Positions 19,429 through 31,959 of a stretch of DNA of 43,649 nucleotides are shown in pieces (the stretch's first letter is position 1; each line of letters begins with the position of its first letter). Below the pieces are notes generated by a model. That model was not told where the DNA came from. It searched no databases and worked only from the letters and a program-made list of their open reading frames with translations. A program made the position numbers and the translations under genes. This stretch comes from Hydnum rufescens UP504 (lineage: Eukaryota > Basidiomycota > Agaricomycetes > Cantharellales > Hydnaceae), in NCBI GenBank assembly GCA_014904985.1, contig MU129045.1, positions 1 through 43,649 on the forward strand. Direction: 5' to 3'.

Positions 19429-21165
19429 AGATGGCTGTCCAGGCTGCGCATCCTGCGCGATCAATTAGCAAATGCCTCTAATGTGGAAATGGAGCACTTA
19501 CGTAGTTTCAAGCTTTTGAACCAAGAGTTTGCCACATTTGGCAAGTATGAATACGAAGTTTTTCTGGCAGAGCGAAAGCAAGAAGAGGTGCAACCGAAGC
19601 GAAATGAACCATATACGAAGGATGAACCTAAGGGAAAAAGAGCAGAACACCCGAACAAGGCATACATCGAGATACCCCAACGGCCCGTTAGACAAGATCA
19701 ACTGTCAAGTACTAAGCCACCTACCATTCTGAAGCAGGAGAGTCGTACTGCGGATCCCATGCCAGCTTTGCCAAACGAGGACATTGAAATGAAGGACGCA
19801 ACAACAGGCGAACCTGAAACTCACAAACAGTTGGTTCCGAGCATGGAAAAGGATTTGCCGTTGCCTAAAGCAAAAACCAAAACTAGGACAATGTTAGACG
19901 ACATTGTGGTACGCGGGAAAGACGATCACATCAAAAAGAGAGCCTCCCCTGCTTACTGGTTTGCCAGTGAATTGCAAGAAAGAGTCAATGTAGACGTGCT
20001 ATTCAACTCCCTTATGGACAAAGAAGTGACGGTGCAGCTCGGAGATGTGATCAGGTCGTCGTATGAACTCTGCAAGAGGCTCCAGATTGCGACGAAGATG
20101 CAATGTGTACCAGTCAAACCGGAAGCTGCCAGATCAAACAACGTTGAGGCCACAATCAGTTCTATAGAACGTATCTATGGATCTCTGCTCTTGGAGTCTC
20201 CTAGTCCTCAATATACTACAATTCAAGATTTACCTAAGCTGGATCATCCCTCAATGCAAACCCATAGTCCTGAACCTCTGAATCTGAAGCCGGGTAGAAA
20301 GCCAAAGCGACCACTCATAAACCGTCCACCTAAGAAGCTGCTCAATTGGCAAATTAATGCTGTAGCTTTTGAACTGGATGATGACAAGTCTGAAGACAAC
20401 TATGGATCAGATAGTGAAGTCGATACTGACGATCTTGCAGATGAATACTATAGGCGACAACTTGAACGGGAACACAAGTGGGTCTTCAACTTAAGGGAAA
20501 CAGATTATTCCTTTCACCCATCATTTCTTGCTATGGTTACAGCCAAAATTCAGGGCACAATAATGGGACAGCCTTGTACCATGTTGATTGATAGCAGCAG
20601 CGAGTTAAATATGATGGTTCTGTCGACTCAAGCTAAACTCGAGTTACCCATGGACCCCTCAGGAAAGGACTGGATTCTCCATGGAGTATCCGGGCATCAG
20701 GTCAATCTAGTGGGTCTATGTCGTGACGTCCCAATCCAAGTCGGAGGAGTTCCCTTACCGCACAACTTCTTCATCACATTGGACAACATTGGCCAAAAGG
20801 ACATTATTCTAGGCCAGCCTTGGCTGTTCTCATACTCTGCAAGAATTGAATACGTGCATGGAGAAGGCATGAACCTTCAAGTTTGGCAGGACGGCGACCG
20901 CAGAAGGACGATCTGTCCACGTTACTTTGCCCATCATGTCGGCACCACGGAACATCTTCCCTATCAAGCAACCAAGCGACACACAGGAACCGTCAACTCT
21001 GCTCATCTCACTGTATCTAGCGAGGCTCCAGAATTCCTCTCTAGCATTTCGTCGATCATGTCTAATAAGGAGTTCAACTCAAAAAGGCTGGGGCCTAGTG
21101 TCAAGGCTTTGGAAATGCTCTTATATGGAATGCAATCTCACGCAATCCGAGAAGCCTTGTACTGA
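19429..21165 (+). pseudogene. Gypsy polyprotein: gag remnant and retropepsin
   Basis: Open from 19429 to a TGA at 21163. The first part is charged and proline-rich, with the SELQERVNVDVLFNSLMDKE segment typical of the region before the protease in fungal gypsy elements. The retropepsin-like fold lies at about 20540-20900: MLIDSSSELNMM as the active-site loop, where the usual DSG reads DSS, then DVPIQVGG and DIILGQPWL. No CCHC knuckle is present, so the gag is lost to 5' truncation. The frame continues past the TGA into the reverse transcriptase. Confidence 0.75.
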
Positions 21166-23170
21166 GGTTTTTATTCACAGAATATCATACGCGAAAATGA
21201 ACTTGAGCAACGGTTCACCAAGATGTTCATTCAAGACGGGTATTCCTATCACCAAGCCGTGCAAGGTACCGAAACCATTGGAAGATTTGTCTTCAGCAAT
21301 AGAAAATACAAACCGGTGGGCACAAAGGTCCATCCGGTTGCATCTTACAATCCGGATTCACAGCCTTTAGTGTTCAAAACCTTGAACATAGGAGAATTAC
21401 CTCCACTACCGACAAATCCGACGCAGCTCGAGGATTTGACCTTCACTGAGCGCATTACGAAGGAACGAATGACTTTCATGCTCGGAAAGATTCCGCCCGG
21501 CTTCTTGTCGAAACCTGAGGTAGAGCTTCTGGCCTACCTAATCCTCAAGTATCAAGACGCCTTTGTGTTTGAAGAACACGAAAGAGGGACATTCAACACC
21601 GATTACTTCCCGCCTTACGAGATGCCAACAGTACCTCACGAACCCTGGATGAAGAAGAACATTCGTATCCCACTCGGCCGAATGGATGAAGTCCTCAAGC
21701 TCTTACAAGAACAATTCGATAGTGGCAAATACGAACGATCCGCGTCTTCCTACCGTTCTGCAATTTTTGCTGTAGAAAAGAAGTCCGGATTTCTTCGACT
21801 GGTTCACGACTTGCAACCCCTCAATGCAGTCACTATTAGAGACGCTGGACTTCCACCCCATATTGATGAAATGATCGATCAATTTACAGGCAGGACGTGC
21901 TATTGCATTTGTGACCTCAAAAGTGGATATGATAGCTACTTATTAGCTGAGAAGTCCAGAGACTTAACAACTTTTCACGGCTATGGGCTTGGTCCGCTTA
22001 GGCTTACTCAACTACCTCAAGGATACACCAACTCAATGCAGGTGTTTTGCAGAGCGACCTCTCATATGATCGGGTCAATGGCACCCATCGTGCTAACGTC
22101 TTTGTCGACGATTGCGCAGGGGATGGGACCTCGTTCTGATTACAATCAAGCCACTATACCGGATAATAGTCAAATCCGTGTGTTTGTATTCGAGTTTGCT
22201 ACAATGCTACAAGAGCTTTTAGCCTGAATTAAGGAGTCAGGCGCTACAATCGCCGGCCAGAAAACAATTATCGCAACGCCACGTTTGGCACTACTTGGGG
22301 CAGTCATTTCGAAAGAGGGGGCTCATGTCTCTCATGAAATCAATGCCAAGTTAGCAAAATGGCCGTATTGTAAGAATTCAACAGACGTACGAGGCTTCCT
22401 CGGAACGATGGGAGTGGTCCGCCGATGGATCAAGAATTTCGCCGTTATTGCAAAACCTTTAACCTTGCTAACTCGAAAGATGGCACCGAGTGAATTCGAG
22501 TGGACAGATGAAGCGCAACAGGCAATGGATCACCTTAAACATCTAGCGTCGACAGCAGTCCCGATTAAGACTATAGACTACCATCTAGTGCGCGGAGTCA
22601 CCATGAAGTCGCAACGAGAATCCGATTACGGTCTAGTGTCCATTGCGGTTGACTCGTCACCTATCGGCTGTGGTTGGATAGTCAGTCAACAACTTGATGA
22701 CGCAGAATATCCGATTATATTCGGATCACTTACCTTCAACAAGGTGGAAAGCAGATACTCGCAGCCTAAGCTCGAGTTGTATGGAGTTTTTCGAGCGTTA
22801 AATGCGGAGTGATATCGACTTCATGGAATTCACTTCCGTCTGATCCTAGATGCAAGCTACATAGGGAAAATGATCAATAATCCGGGTTTACCCAATGCAG
22901 CGATGACAAGATGGATAACGTACATTTTGCTTTTTGATTTCGAAATCCAGCATAGGAGCGCTACCAAGCATCAAGGTCTGGATGGTCTATCGCGTCATCG
23001 CGCAGCAGAAGAGGACTCCGACGATTCGAGTGTCGAGTCTGATGACGACGAGAGAATCAAACTTCTCAAGATACCTAAGACTCAAAGTCAAGATGAACAG
23101 GAAGATTATAACAACAGGGTCGAAACCTGCACTAAATCGTTCAACCGGCGAGTGTCTACCATTGGAAGTC
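21166..23170 (+). pseudogene. Gypsy polyprotein: reverse transcriptase and RNase H
   Basis: Same reading frame as the protease part, interrupted by TGA at 22225 and 22810. Reverse transcriptase motifs: RLVHDLQPLNAVTIRDAG, ICDLKSGYDSY, SRDLTTFHGYGLGPLRLTQL and PQGYTNSMQVF. The catalytic FVDD box is readable only in another frame over ~12 codons (about 22092-22125), with the original frame resuming at PRSDYN, so two small indels flank the active site. RNase H: SIAVDSSPIGCGW and SQPKLELYGVFRAL. A further single-base shift occurs near 23150, after which the body continues in the next frame. Certainly inactive as it stands. Confidence 0.8.
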
Positions 23171-24634
23171 GAATGGATGCAGCCTATGGTAATTGAAGGA
23201 GATGAGTACGAGTCAAGTTTATTATTCAAAACCTTCGAAGGCGAGGCTATCGTACCAGACGACGAAGTCAAGCTAGACAAACTAGATCACAAGCATAAGA
23301 GGTACGACCACGACTCTCCTGAACACTGGGATGAGATCTTGGCATACCTTTCGAACCTCAAGCTACCCGAGGACCGCAAACGCCGAGTACAGATAGCCAA
23401 TCATGCTAGGCTCTTTCTTTTATTCGAAAACATGCTTTGGAGACGTAATGGAGACAAGCCTCCTCTTCAAGTCGTCTTGAGTACGGAAATTCGAACAAGA
23501 ATATGCAAAGACGCGCATGACGAATCAGGACATCGGGGACGAGATCCAACATTCAGGAAGATCTGTGACTCGTACTGGTGGCCGAACATGTACAATTTTG
23601 TAGCCTGATACTGCCAGACTTGTCATGAATGTCAAATCCGTTCGACTTACAGGAACAAAATCCCTATAGAACCTCAATACACTCGAACGCTCCTTAGACG
23701 GTTTGATATGGATTCTGTAAACATGCCTAAAGGGAAACACGGATATAAGTACATTGTGGACCTCGTAGACAACCTTACCGGGTTCCTCGAAGCGACAAAG
23801 CTGTGCAATATATCTTCGGACAAGGTCGCTGACTTTCTGTTTGATGTGATGTGTCGATATGGCTGCATCTTCCAGCTCATGATTGACAATGGGTCGGAAT
23901 TCAAAGGGGCAGTTCAAGCATTAATGGACAAGTACAAAGTCCCTGTTGTGTGAGTCTCGCCATACAATCCACAGGCAAATGGCAAGTCGGAACGTGGCCA
24001 TGCTGTGTGGATCACCGCGCTATGGAAGATACCTAGCATCCGAATATACAATTGGCCAGACTACCTGGGATATGCGATTTGGGCCGATCGCATTACTGTC
24101 AAGCGCAATACTGGATATACGCCCTATTACCTATTATATGGTCAACACCCGCTCATGCCGTATGACGTGAAAGACAGGACATTTCACTCATTGGATTGGC
24201 CTGCTGTCAAAACTACCGAGGATCTTCTCGCCCTGCGCATCCTACAGCTAAGCAAATGTGAAGAGCTACTTGAAGAAGCGGTTCTAGCAAATGAAAAATC
24301 ACGTCGAAAGGCCGCAGATGCCTTCAATAGAAAGCATGCAGCCCGTATGGCAGCCAGCGAATACTTGCCCGGCAAGTGGGTAATTGTCTATAATGAGGGA
24401 CTTGATAATCAACACGGATCTAAGGGAGTTGCTAAATGGTTCGGCCCATTCATAATCGTCCAACAACGGCCATCAGGCGCATATGTTGTACAACAGCCAG
24501 ACGGAGTCGTATTACGTAGGCCGATTGCCTGGAAGCAACTCAAGCTATACCATTTTAGGGAAAGCCAAGAGCCAATTATACGCACACCTATATGGGATTC
24601 CCATGAGGAAGATATGAATGTAGCCGCCATCATG
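23171..24634 (+). pseudogene. Gypsy polyprotein: integrase
   Basis: Zinc-binding HHCC part: AHDESGHRGRD and CQTCHEC, split by a TGA at 23606 where a tryptophan is usual. Core: MDSVNMPKGKHGYKYIVDLV, MIDNGSEFKG and QANGKSERGH supply the D, D and E, with a TGA at 23951 where arginine is usual. C-terminal module: KWFGPFIIV and GAYVVQQPDG. The integrase would insert the element; here it is broken by two stops. Confidence 0.8.
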
Positions 24635-26161
24635 TGAAAGCAACAACTGGCGCGAATGTCACAACCATGGAATTTGCAAGACGAAGATGATCTTGAGAGA
24701 TATTGGACCTCAAAATACGAGTCCTGGAAGCGTCGAGTACTAGGTCTTGATCCTCAACAAGAACCACGCGACGAGATGGATCCTGATGTCAAGAACGATC
24801 GTGAGTTATGGGACTACCGTCACAATCATCCTGATGCAGGGCACGATCCATCGCGCTTTCCTTATGGTGCAAAATTTGTTCCTAAGCTATTCAACTGGCT
24901 GCCATGGGGCTCAAGAGTCCAAGTAATCGACGGAATGAAGACGTTGAACCGCAAAATCAATGTTAGCAATCTAACCATCTTGGGAATAGAGGAGGAACAT
25001 ACCAAGGCTTTCCATATTGAATCCGCTGGGGCTAAACAAGACCATGTGGTACAAATCAATATATCTGTTGAGGATTTGGATGAGGGAGAACCTCTTACCT
25101 TCGCATGCAATATGACAGACGTTCAGATGGCCCACTACTCTGATTCAGACAATGATACTGAGGCTAACCACGAAAGTCCTCATCGATCGAATCGCAAGCC
25201 ACAGAAGAATGACAAAAGGCGGACCAGCACTGTGCCAGCGAAACAGCAATCGGGTACGAAAGGGAGTGCCAGGTCAGGCATCTCCAGTTCTCCCAGCAAC
25301 CATCATGAAGCGAACGAGGGTCCAAAGGCCGGTGCAAAGTGTACAAAACTGTTGGAGCTCTTGAAAGAACTCAGCGACGCAGGCGAGATCAATCTTAATC
25401 AGCCTGACTCATCTTCCCAAGGAGAATCAGAAACTACAATGGCACTTACAACTTTGTCCACTCAACCGCATGCACGCAGACTGTTCATCAGTGTATCTGA
25501 TGAAGTAATGGAGAACATTGACAAGATGTCCACTCAACTCCTTACATATGAAAGTGAATGTCGCGATTTGCAGAAGAATCACAAGAGGGAGTTTGAACTG
25601 TCCCGATGAGAATTTGAGCGTATCCATGAACATGCCACATTGTTTACCGAGCAAACCGAAGAGCTGTTAAAGCACTTCAAGATGTCAACTTCTGTGATGT
25701 ATAGATGCTTTGATTTGATGGATCTCCAGCAGCAACATGCCATGGATTTGGCATGTGCGCTTAAGGATGTCCTTCTTCGTATCCACAATGATTCATTTTC
25801 CCTGGATGACTATTACCTTGCGATTAACAAACTCCTTAGAGGTGTACTTACCTCTTTCATCACCTGTTTTGACAAAACGGATACCTGTTTGATCGCTTTC
25901 AAGAGTGATATGGAAGGCATGTTTTGTCATTGGAATTCTTTGGCACCGAGCCCTCTTCATGAAGGCATGTGGACGGCCGAGTTGACGAGCATCATTGCAT
26001 GCACAAAGGAAGAACAGCACACTGATGTCGCAGTAGCACAGAATGCGTCTGGCCAAGCTGACGCTGGGAGTTCCAAGTTGCATTCAAAGGGCAAAGAAGT
26101 AGCAGGAAGGAAGCCATCTGGATCCAGCAATCGCCATTCAACACAATCGCGCTGCAAATGA
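24635..26161 (+). pseudogene. Long C-terminal extension of the gypsy polyprotein, unknown function
   Basis: After the integrase module the frame runs on for about 500 codons, interrupted by TGA at 24635 and 25607, to a stop at 26159. It begins WNLQDEDDLERYWTSKYESW and has a folded-looking part up to ~25130. A Ser/Lys/Gly-rich linker with basic runs (SNRKPQKNDKRRTS) follows, then helical, coiled-coil-like sequence (LQKNHKREFELSR and EFERIHEHATLFTEQTEELL). No chromodomain is visible. It could be a separate protein fused or translated by readthrough. I do not recognise it. Confidence 0.5.
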
Positions 26162-26235
26162 ATGACTGTGGCCTATCGAATAAATAATTATTTTGGACTT
26201 GTCGCGAGGGACCATGATGTAGCTGGGGCCTAATA
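26162..26235 (+). other. Gap between gypsy coding region and 3' LTR
   Basis: 74 bases, including GGACTTGTCGCGAGGGACCA and AGCTGGGGCC just before the LTR; a polypurine-type priming tract is expected here, but the match is only moderate. Confidence 0.35.
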
Positions 26236-26716
26236 TGTTGGAGGGATAAAACCCTACTATGTATATTCCGCTTCAGGACCCAACTACCTCCTCAAATGAA
26301 TCCAAATTATTCAATTCCAATCCTTCAAATACCTACCATTCCTTTGATTGCCATACGACATGGATTTCAATTCTCCAAGACCCACTTTATTTCTCTTTCC
26401 TCCACCTTGTACACAAGACATTTATTTGTCCATCTCCAAGTCTTCAACAGACTACCTCAAATTGTAGTTACTTCAAGCCCAGCCAACTGTGGCTCAGGCA
26501 ATTCAACTTGCCCTGTTTGTTTGGTACCCAATCCATTGTGCATTGCTCATTGCCTTGGCGGGGATATACAAGTCCCAATTATATAATCAAGATTGCCTAA
26601 TCCTTTGGATCCAACTTGCGGATTAGTCACATGTTAAATAGGGGCTATTCCCATACTCTCAAGGAGTATTTTGCGAATATCTCCCTCATTTTTGATCGGA
26701 TCGACTTGGCAAGATA

Positions 26717-26741
26717 CTATTCCTCCCCGGGTCCATTGCCG
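26717..26741 (+). repeat. Left inverted end of the pogo element
   Basis: 25 bp; matches 29745-29768 on the other strand at all but about four positions. Confidence 0.85.
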
Positions 26742-27154
26742 CCACTGGGATATTGCCGTTTCCCTCCTAGAACAATCAATTCTTGTCCAGGACCCTCCAA
26801 ATTTGTATGGTAGCTGTATGGGGTATGTATCTAGGATCCTGCGCAAACAGTTTTAAAAAATTGTATGCGGTTCTCCCTGACGACGCCGATTATTGCTGGA
26901 AATTGTGAAATTCAGTACTTTTAAATCATCAGAATTGGATTCATGAATTGTGTAGTGACTCAGTAAGGGAAGAACTGCCTGAATATTGTGGGCCAGTGTA
27001 CTGGCTGTCTCTGGGTGGAATTTCACATCTCTATGGTCTGGGACTCAGCTGTAAAGGTGGTTGGCATGCCGGCATTTTCATCCATTTCTATCAAGCAAAC
27101 TACAACAAGTAAACAAACCCTCCTCTCCGCCTCCGTCTCCATTGTGGACAAAAA

Positions 27155-29415
27155 ATGCCTCCCAAACAGTGGGGCTGGTCTGAGAAGGACATGCAAGAAG
27201 CTATAGCTGAGTATAGAGCTGGAAAATACACTCATGCTGCATCTGCTGCTGCTGCATATGGTATCCCAGCAAGGACCCTTCGCTGGCGCCTCAAAAATGG
27301 GGATGATATGTCACAATCAAAGGGCCATGTCCACCAGCAGCTTCTCACACCAGCTCAGGTAAGATATAAATTCCATGAGCTTCAAATAATTAACTGATGT
27401 GCTGTGCGCTGTCCAAGGAAAAGGCACTCCTTGATTGGATCATTCATCTTGGCCTCCTCGCTCAACCACTAGACCGTCGGACCATTGGACCCTTTGTTAA
27501 AGACATATGTGGGAGTTTCCCTGGAAAGAACTGGCTACAGTGATTCCTGGTGCGCAACAATGATGCTGTGCGGTTCTGTCGGACTGCAGCACTAGATCCT
27601 AAGCGTGCCCGGTCATTCAATTCCACTACTGTACATGACCACTTTGACAAACTAAAAGGTGTTATAGAGGAGCATGGCATTCCTTGGGAGAATATTTACA
27701 ATATGGATGAGAAAGGCTGCCAACTTGGTGGAGGGCGGAAGGGCCATCGTCGCAAATACCTATTCGGACGTAACTCTCGTGATTGATACCGTATACGTGA
27801 TGCAAACCTCGAGCTTGTTACAGTTGTGGAATGTGTCAGTGCTGATGGGCATGCAATGAAACCGTACATTATCTTCAAAGGGAAGCAGCTCTGTCATGCA
27901 TGGTTCGAGGCTTCAGGTGCTGAAAGAGCAGCAGGGTATAAATAATTTCATCTCCTCTGCTCCCTAGCACACAGGTCTAATCAGTATCATGTTAGCATTG
28001 GCATATCAGAAAATGGATGGATCGATAATGACCATTGTGAAAAATGGCTCGATATTGCATTCCTACCTCAGGCCCAAGCACAAAACAAATCTGGGAAACC
28101 GATCCTGTTGATCTGTGATGGGCATGGTTTACATGTCGCCCAGGATCTTCTCATTAAGGCACACAAGCACAATGTGTTCATGTTTTGCTTACCGCCGCAC
28201 TGTACACACCAGCTTCAGCCCCTTGATGTGGGTATATTTGGCCCATTCCAATCTGCCTTTGGCGACAGAGTGGATGACTTTCTGGAGGATCAAAAACATG
28301 GACTCACAAAAGCAGGATTCATCACTATATACTTGGATACACGAGAAGTCACCTTCACTCACAGTACCATCAGTAATGCCTTCCGGAAATCTGGAATCAA
28401 TCCACTCGACCCCGATATCTTCCCTGAATCCAGTTTTGGACCGAGTCAGGCCACCTCCACTCAATGTTCATCACATCTTCCCCCTTCTTTCCCTATGGAT
28501 GAGGAAGAGCAGGGCACACAATCAGCTGGTAATGATACCGAGTCAGATAGCGACACAGGTTCAGATATTGCCACGAGCCTCGACAACAATCCTGCTACCC
28601 CCTTGGATGGCACTCACCAAATCCGCATCTCCTCGAGTCTTTCCAAAGAACGACTGGTTAATCTCGCACTCATGCTTCACAATGAGAAGGAGGCTGCCAA
28701 GGAAGAAGCAAACAGTGCCAAAGCTCATGCGACTATCATTGGTCGAAAATATACACAACTCCAGTGACAAATCCATGCCAGAGAGGACGCACCTGAGGTA
28801 TCTCGCCGATCCTTTGCAAGTTCTGCCCGTGTCATGAACACTACCGAAGCCCTTACCCAAATAGAGGAACAAAGGTCTGCTGCCATTGCCGAGGTAGCCA
28901 AAAAGGACGAATTAAAACGCCAGAAAGAAGATAATGCAAGGAGGACAGCATTTTTCAAGTGTGCACAACAGGTGGCCAAACATTTCAGTGACCTACAGAC
29001 AAAGGCACAAAAGAAGGCTGAGAAGGAGCTGAAAGAGCATCTTAATCGTGAGGAGAGGGAGGCAGCAAAGGCTGCGGAGAAAGTGGCGGCCAAGCAAGCT
29101 GAGTGCGAGCAGAAAGCACGTGCTAAGGCCGAAAAGGCAGCATTGGATGCTGCTACTAAGGGTCACAAGGGGGTCTCATCCAGGGGGAAAAGGAAAGCAG
29201 TCAGCAATGACAAGGAGAATGAGATCAATGATCAAGGTGCACCTCCGATCTCAAACCCTTCACCTAAGTGCCGCCGCACTGGCTCGCCCCAACCCAGTGT
29301 TAGTAGTCCATCCCACCACCCTCCCCAGCACCGACCACGCCCCCGTCCGGCATGGGTTGGTGCACCAGGATACTCTGCACTGCAATCTCCTGTTGCATTG
29401 GGAACAGTTTTATGA
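27155..29415 (+). pseudogene. Pogo-family transposase, 720 codons, three internal TGA stops
   Basis: Exons 27155-27358, 27418-27935 and 27975-29415 join in phase; introns are 59 nt (GTAAGA...CCAAG) and a very short 39 nt (GTATAA...CACAG). The N terminus carries a pipsqueak-type helix-turn-helix (EAIAEYRAGKYTHAASAAAA, YGIPARTLRWRL), which binds element ends. The DDE core is YNMDEKG, LLICDGHGLH and QLQPLDVGIFGPF, with 35 residues between the last two Asp. The C-terminal third is a long Ala/Glu/Lys coiled coil (EREAAKAAEKVAAKQAECEQ) and a basic Pro-rich end. TGA codons at 27541, 27784 and 28765 fall where arginine fits (for example before FLVRNN), so the copy is probably dead. Confidence 0.85.
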
Positions 29416-29744
29416 TATGTGAATGAAATCAGTCCAGCCACATACCCAGGACCGCTACCACTTCTTGTGGCAGAACCAACAGGGTCCCACGGGACCAGCC
29501 ACGAAGCCACAATGATGGATCTGCTTGATGCAAGTACGATACAAGGTCACGGCAATAGCTAGGTGAAGGAATTTGCCGAAGCAAAATGGGACCTTGATGC
29601 GGATCCCTCATTTCTCCCTCATTTTGGCATATAATCCCTCACAATTTTTCAGAGATGTAAATATGGTTATTTTCTATGTATCTACCGAGTTTGAGCCCCA
29701 TCAGAGCAGAGGAAGATGGTTAATTTCTGCAATTATTCACTTCG

Positions 29745-29768
29745 CGGCAATAACCCGGTAAGGAATAG
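29745..29768 (-). repeat. Right inverted end of the pogo element
   Basis: 24 bp partner of 26717-26741. The interval 29416-29744 between the coding end and this repeat is non-coding; nothing else was seen in it. Confidence 0.85.
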
Positions 29769-30656
29769 TAGCGCCCGGAAAGCTACAATCAATACCTATC
29801 CAACGGTACCACATACGCGTTTATCGGATGCGAACTGCACCCTCCAGGTCAATTTTACTTCATGCTCCACACTACCCTTCAGTATTTCGCAAATATCTCC
29901 ACCAGTTTTGATCCGATTCGTTAGTAACAACTACCCCTGGAAAGACGCTGAAAATCCGCATCGAATGGTACCAAGGGAAAAACGAGCGGATTAGAACTCA
30001 GTTTTCTGCAATTTAGTCTCCCCATGTCTCATTTCACTTTTACCTCCGCTTTTCTGATTATTAAAGGCAATTATGGTTCCGGCACCCTATGTCCGATGGA
30101 GGGTACGTCTAGGGCAACCAGTTCCACCTTTCCCCAAGGGATTCTGTTCAGTAGGAGAGGAGGGATACCTTGGTTAAGCCATATTCCCCCATTCTGACTT
30201 GTTAATTGAATATCTCCTTCAGTTTTGAAGCCTTTGACTCAATCTCTTTTTCATCATTTTTGCCTTAACCCCACCTTTCTGCCAGTTACCATGGCATTAT
30301 TCCAAGATGTATATTAAGTGCAGGGGATGCGAATTTTGATTGATTTCCCCCTCACCCTCAGTCTCTAAAGTCTTGAAGGACAGCTGTTGGCACCAGGGTG
30401 ATTTCCAGACCATATCTAGTATTGTTCACGCTTTGGATAGGCCCTCAAGAGGAGAGCCATCAGTGTGATTTCTGAATCAAATCATCCATTCATTCATTGT
30501 TAGAGCAAGCCTGCCCTAGCAAGACAAATTCTCAACCTCAAGGCCTTTCATTCAATTGGACCTTAACCTATGGATTGACTCCATGGCCCTCTCCTTTCGT
30601 CCTTGATTCAACAATCTTGGACTGTGGCTTAGTCTCTTAGGAGATTCCTGCTTACA

Positions 30657-31239
30657 ACGTCCCGAGTGCATTCCAAAATATCAATATCTGGAATCTATTT
30701 CACCTCTCCATTCCTCCGCTCAATGAATTTTATGAGCAAGAGAACCACACAATCCACTGCCGACCCACTCATGGTCAGAATGCACCTATTTTTGATCCTG
30801 TTTTGGTTGAGGCAAACCCTGGAATGGATGGTCTAAAAAGTAATGATTCTCGTATTATTGGATCATTGGTGAACTCTGATTGTCTGTGCATTCTCTTCTA
30901 TAAGAATACCAGGCTGTGGAATTATGTCTTGTCTTTCGCAGTTCAGGTCGAGGTCAGTTGGCAGACCATGCAACGTACACATATGTACTCTGGTTTAGTC
31001 CTTTAGGACCCCCTGTCTGCAACTCTAAATTACGGCATGTAAATAAAGAATATTGGACTGGGGCCCGCCGAGCAGGAGGTATTGTTAGGCTGGACTCCAT
31101 TAAATTTCCCTGCCCATTGGCCCCTGTTCTGGAAGGTCCATGCAACCCAGCTATCACTGCAAGCTCATGCTATGAGCTTGTGGATTCTTTTTATCTTAAT
31201 TGTTTTTCAAGTCATGCAGATTACGAGCATCTGCAGTAG
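30657..31239 (+). pseudogene. C-terminal remnant resembling Plavaka-type transposase tails
   Basis: Plus-strand pieces in changing frames: HGQNAPIFDPVLVEANPGMD (about 30775), then YTYVLWFSPLGPP (about 30975), GGIVRLDSIKFPCPLAPVLE (about 31075) and SCYELVDSFYLNCFSSHADY, ending at a stop at 31237. The order of aromatic, Ser-Ile-x-x-x-C and N-x-F-S marks recalls the C-terminal tail of Plavaka (CACTA-like) transposases of agaricomycetes. Frames change at least once, so it is a relic. LTR copy 2 abuts its left side. Confidence 0.4.
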
Positions 31240-31404
31240 CTTCGCAACTTATCTTTTGTTTGCCAATGCACCGTACTTCTGTAAAATATGTATGGCAATA
31301 GTTGTCATAGTCCATCTGGCTCCAGCTTGCTCTGGAGTTCTCTGGAGCACATGAATCAGGTGGCTTGCTCCGGAGCCAAGTCAGTTTTCCTGATGTTGGA
31401 GTAG
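31240..31404. other. Junction with imperfect inverted repeat, nothing coding
   Basis: Contains TGGCTCCAGCTTGCTCTGGAG and GGCTTGCTCCGGAGCCA, which can fold into short hairpins, at the 3' border of the copia remnant. Confidence 0.3.
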
Positions 31405-31959
31405 TCACAGGTTGTGCATTGGCCATACTGAAACACTCAAGTATGTTGCAGGTGTAGGAGTCCCGTGAGATTGTGATGGTGTGTTGATTTCAATCATGTA
31501 CAATCTTGATACTGGTGTACCAATGCAGGTCTCCCATATAGCACATGTCAAAGGTTCCAAGGAGGTCGTCTTTGCATGTAGGAAGTGAGGGTTTTGGGAT
31601 GGCAAGCATGATATCATTGACGTGGGCTCCAAGTATCATGAGTCCATGCTTATCATGCTGAGTGAAGACAGCATAATCAGATTTTGTCCTTTTCCACCCA
31701 ACTTTTCCAAATTCATTTCTCATCTCTAGGTACCATTCGTGTGCAGCTTGTTTAAGTCCATAGAGGCTATGCAGTAACTGCCAAACCATGCTGGGCTTTG
31801 GTGGAGTGAAGCCATTGGGGGCTTCCATGTAGATGAGTTCTTTAAGTATGGGGTTGAGAAAGGCTGATTTTACATCAAAATGAACAAGTTCAAGGTTGTG
31901 TTTGGTGGCAAGTGCAAGGATTACTAGGAAGGACTGTTTCCAGTGTAGAAGAGAAAAAG

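Larger units (their letters stand above)
26717..29768 (+). mobile_element. Complete pogo-type DNA transposon, 3052 bp
   Basis: Flanked by TA (26715-26716 and 29769-29770), the duplication expected for the Tc1/mariner-pogo superfamily. Inverted ends: left CTATTCCTCCCCGGGTCC then ATTGCCG (26717-26741); right, minus strand, CTATTCCTTACCGGGTTATT then GCCG (29768-29745). The element sits inside LTR copy 2, joining GCAAGATA to TAGCGCCC, which matches the uninterrupted LTR copies. Confidence 0.9.
19429..30656 (+). mobile_element. 5'-truncated Ty3/gypsy element with 3' LTR and nested pogo insertion
   Basis: Protease, reverse transcriptase, RNase H and integrase segments follow in order, then a long C-terminal extension, a short non-coding tract and the LTR (26236-30656, itself split by a pogo element). 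The 5' LTR, primer-binding site and gag/zinc-knuckle region are absent. The base before the LTR is internal sequence (no ACGT), whereas ACGT follows it, as expected for a 3' LTR still attached to its body. Confidence 0.65.
26236..30656 (+). mobile_element. LTR, TGTTGGAGGG family (copy 2), split by pogo
   Basis: Segments 26236-26716 and 29769-30656 (together ~1369 bp). It starts TGTTGGAGGGATAAAACCC and ends TCCTGCTTACA, followed by ACGT (30657-30660). The internal module with AACGGTACCACATACGCG and CCGAT-type motifs is present in the right segment. The break coincides exactly with the TA duplication of the pogo element. Confidence 0.8.

Noticed and set aside
19429..26161. A nonstandard genetic code with TGA as sense
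   Set aside because: Nearby intact genes (KDZ transposase, Ulp1 domain, 305-residue protein) contain no in-frame TGA, and CpG decay explains the pattern; kept only as an alternative under the TGA finding.
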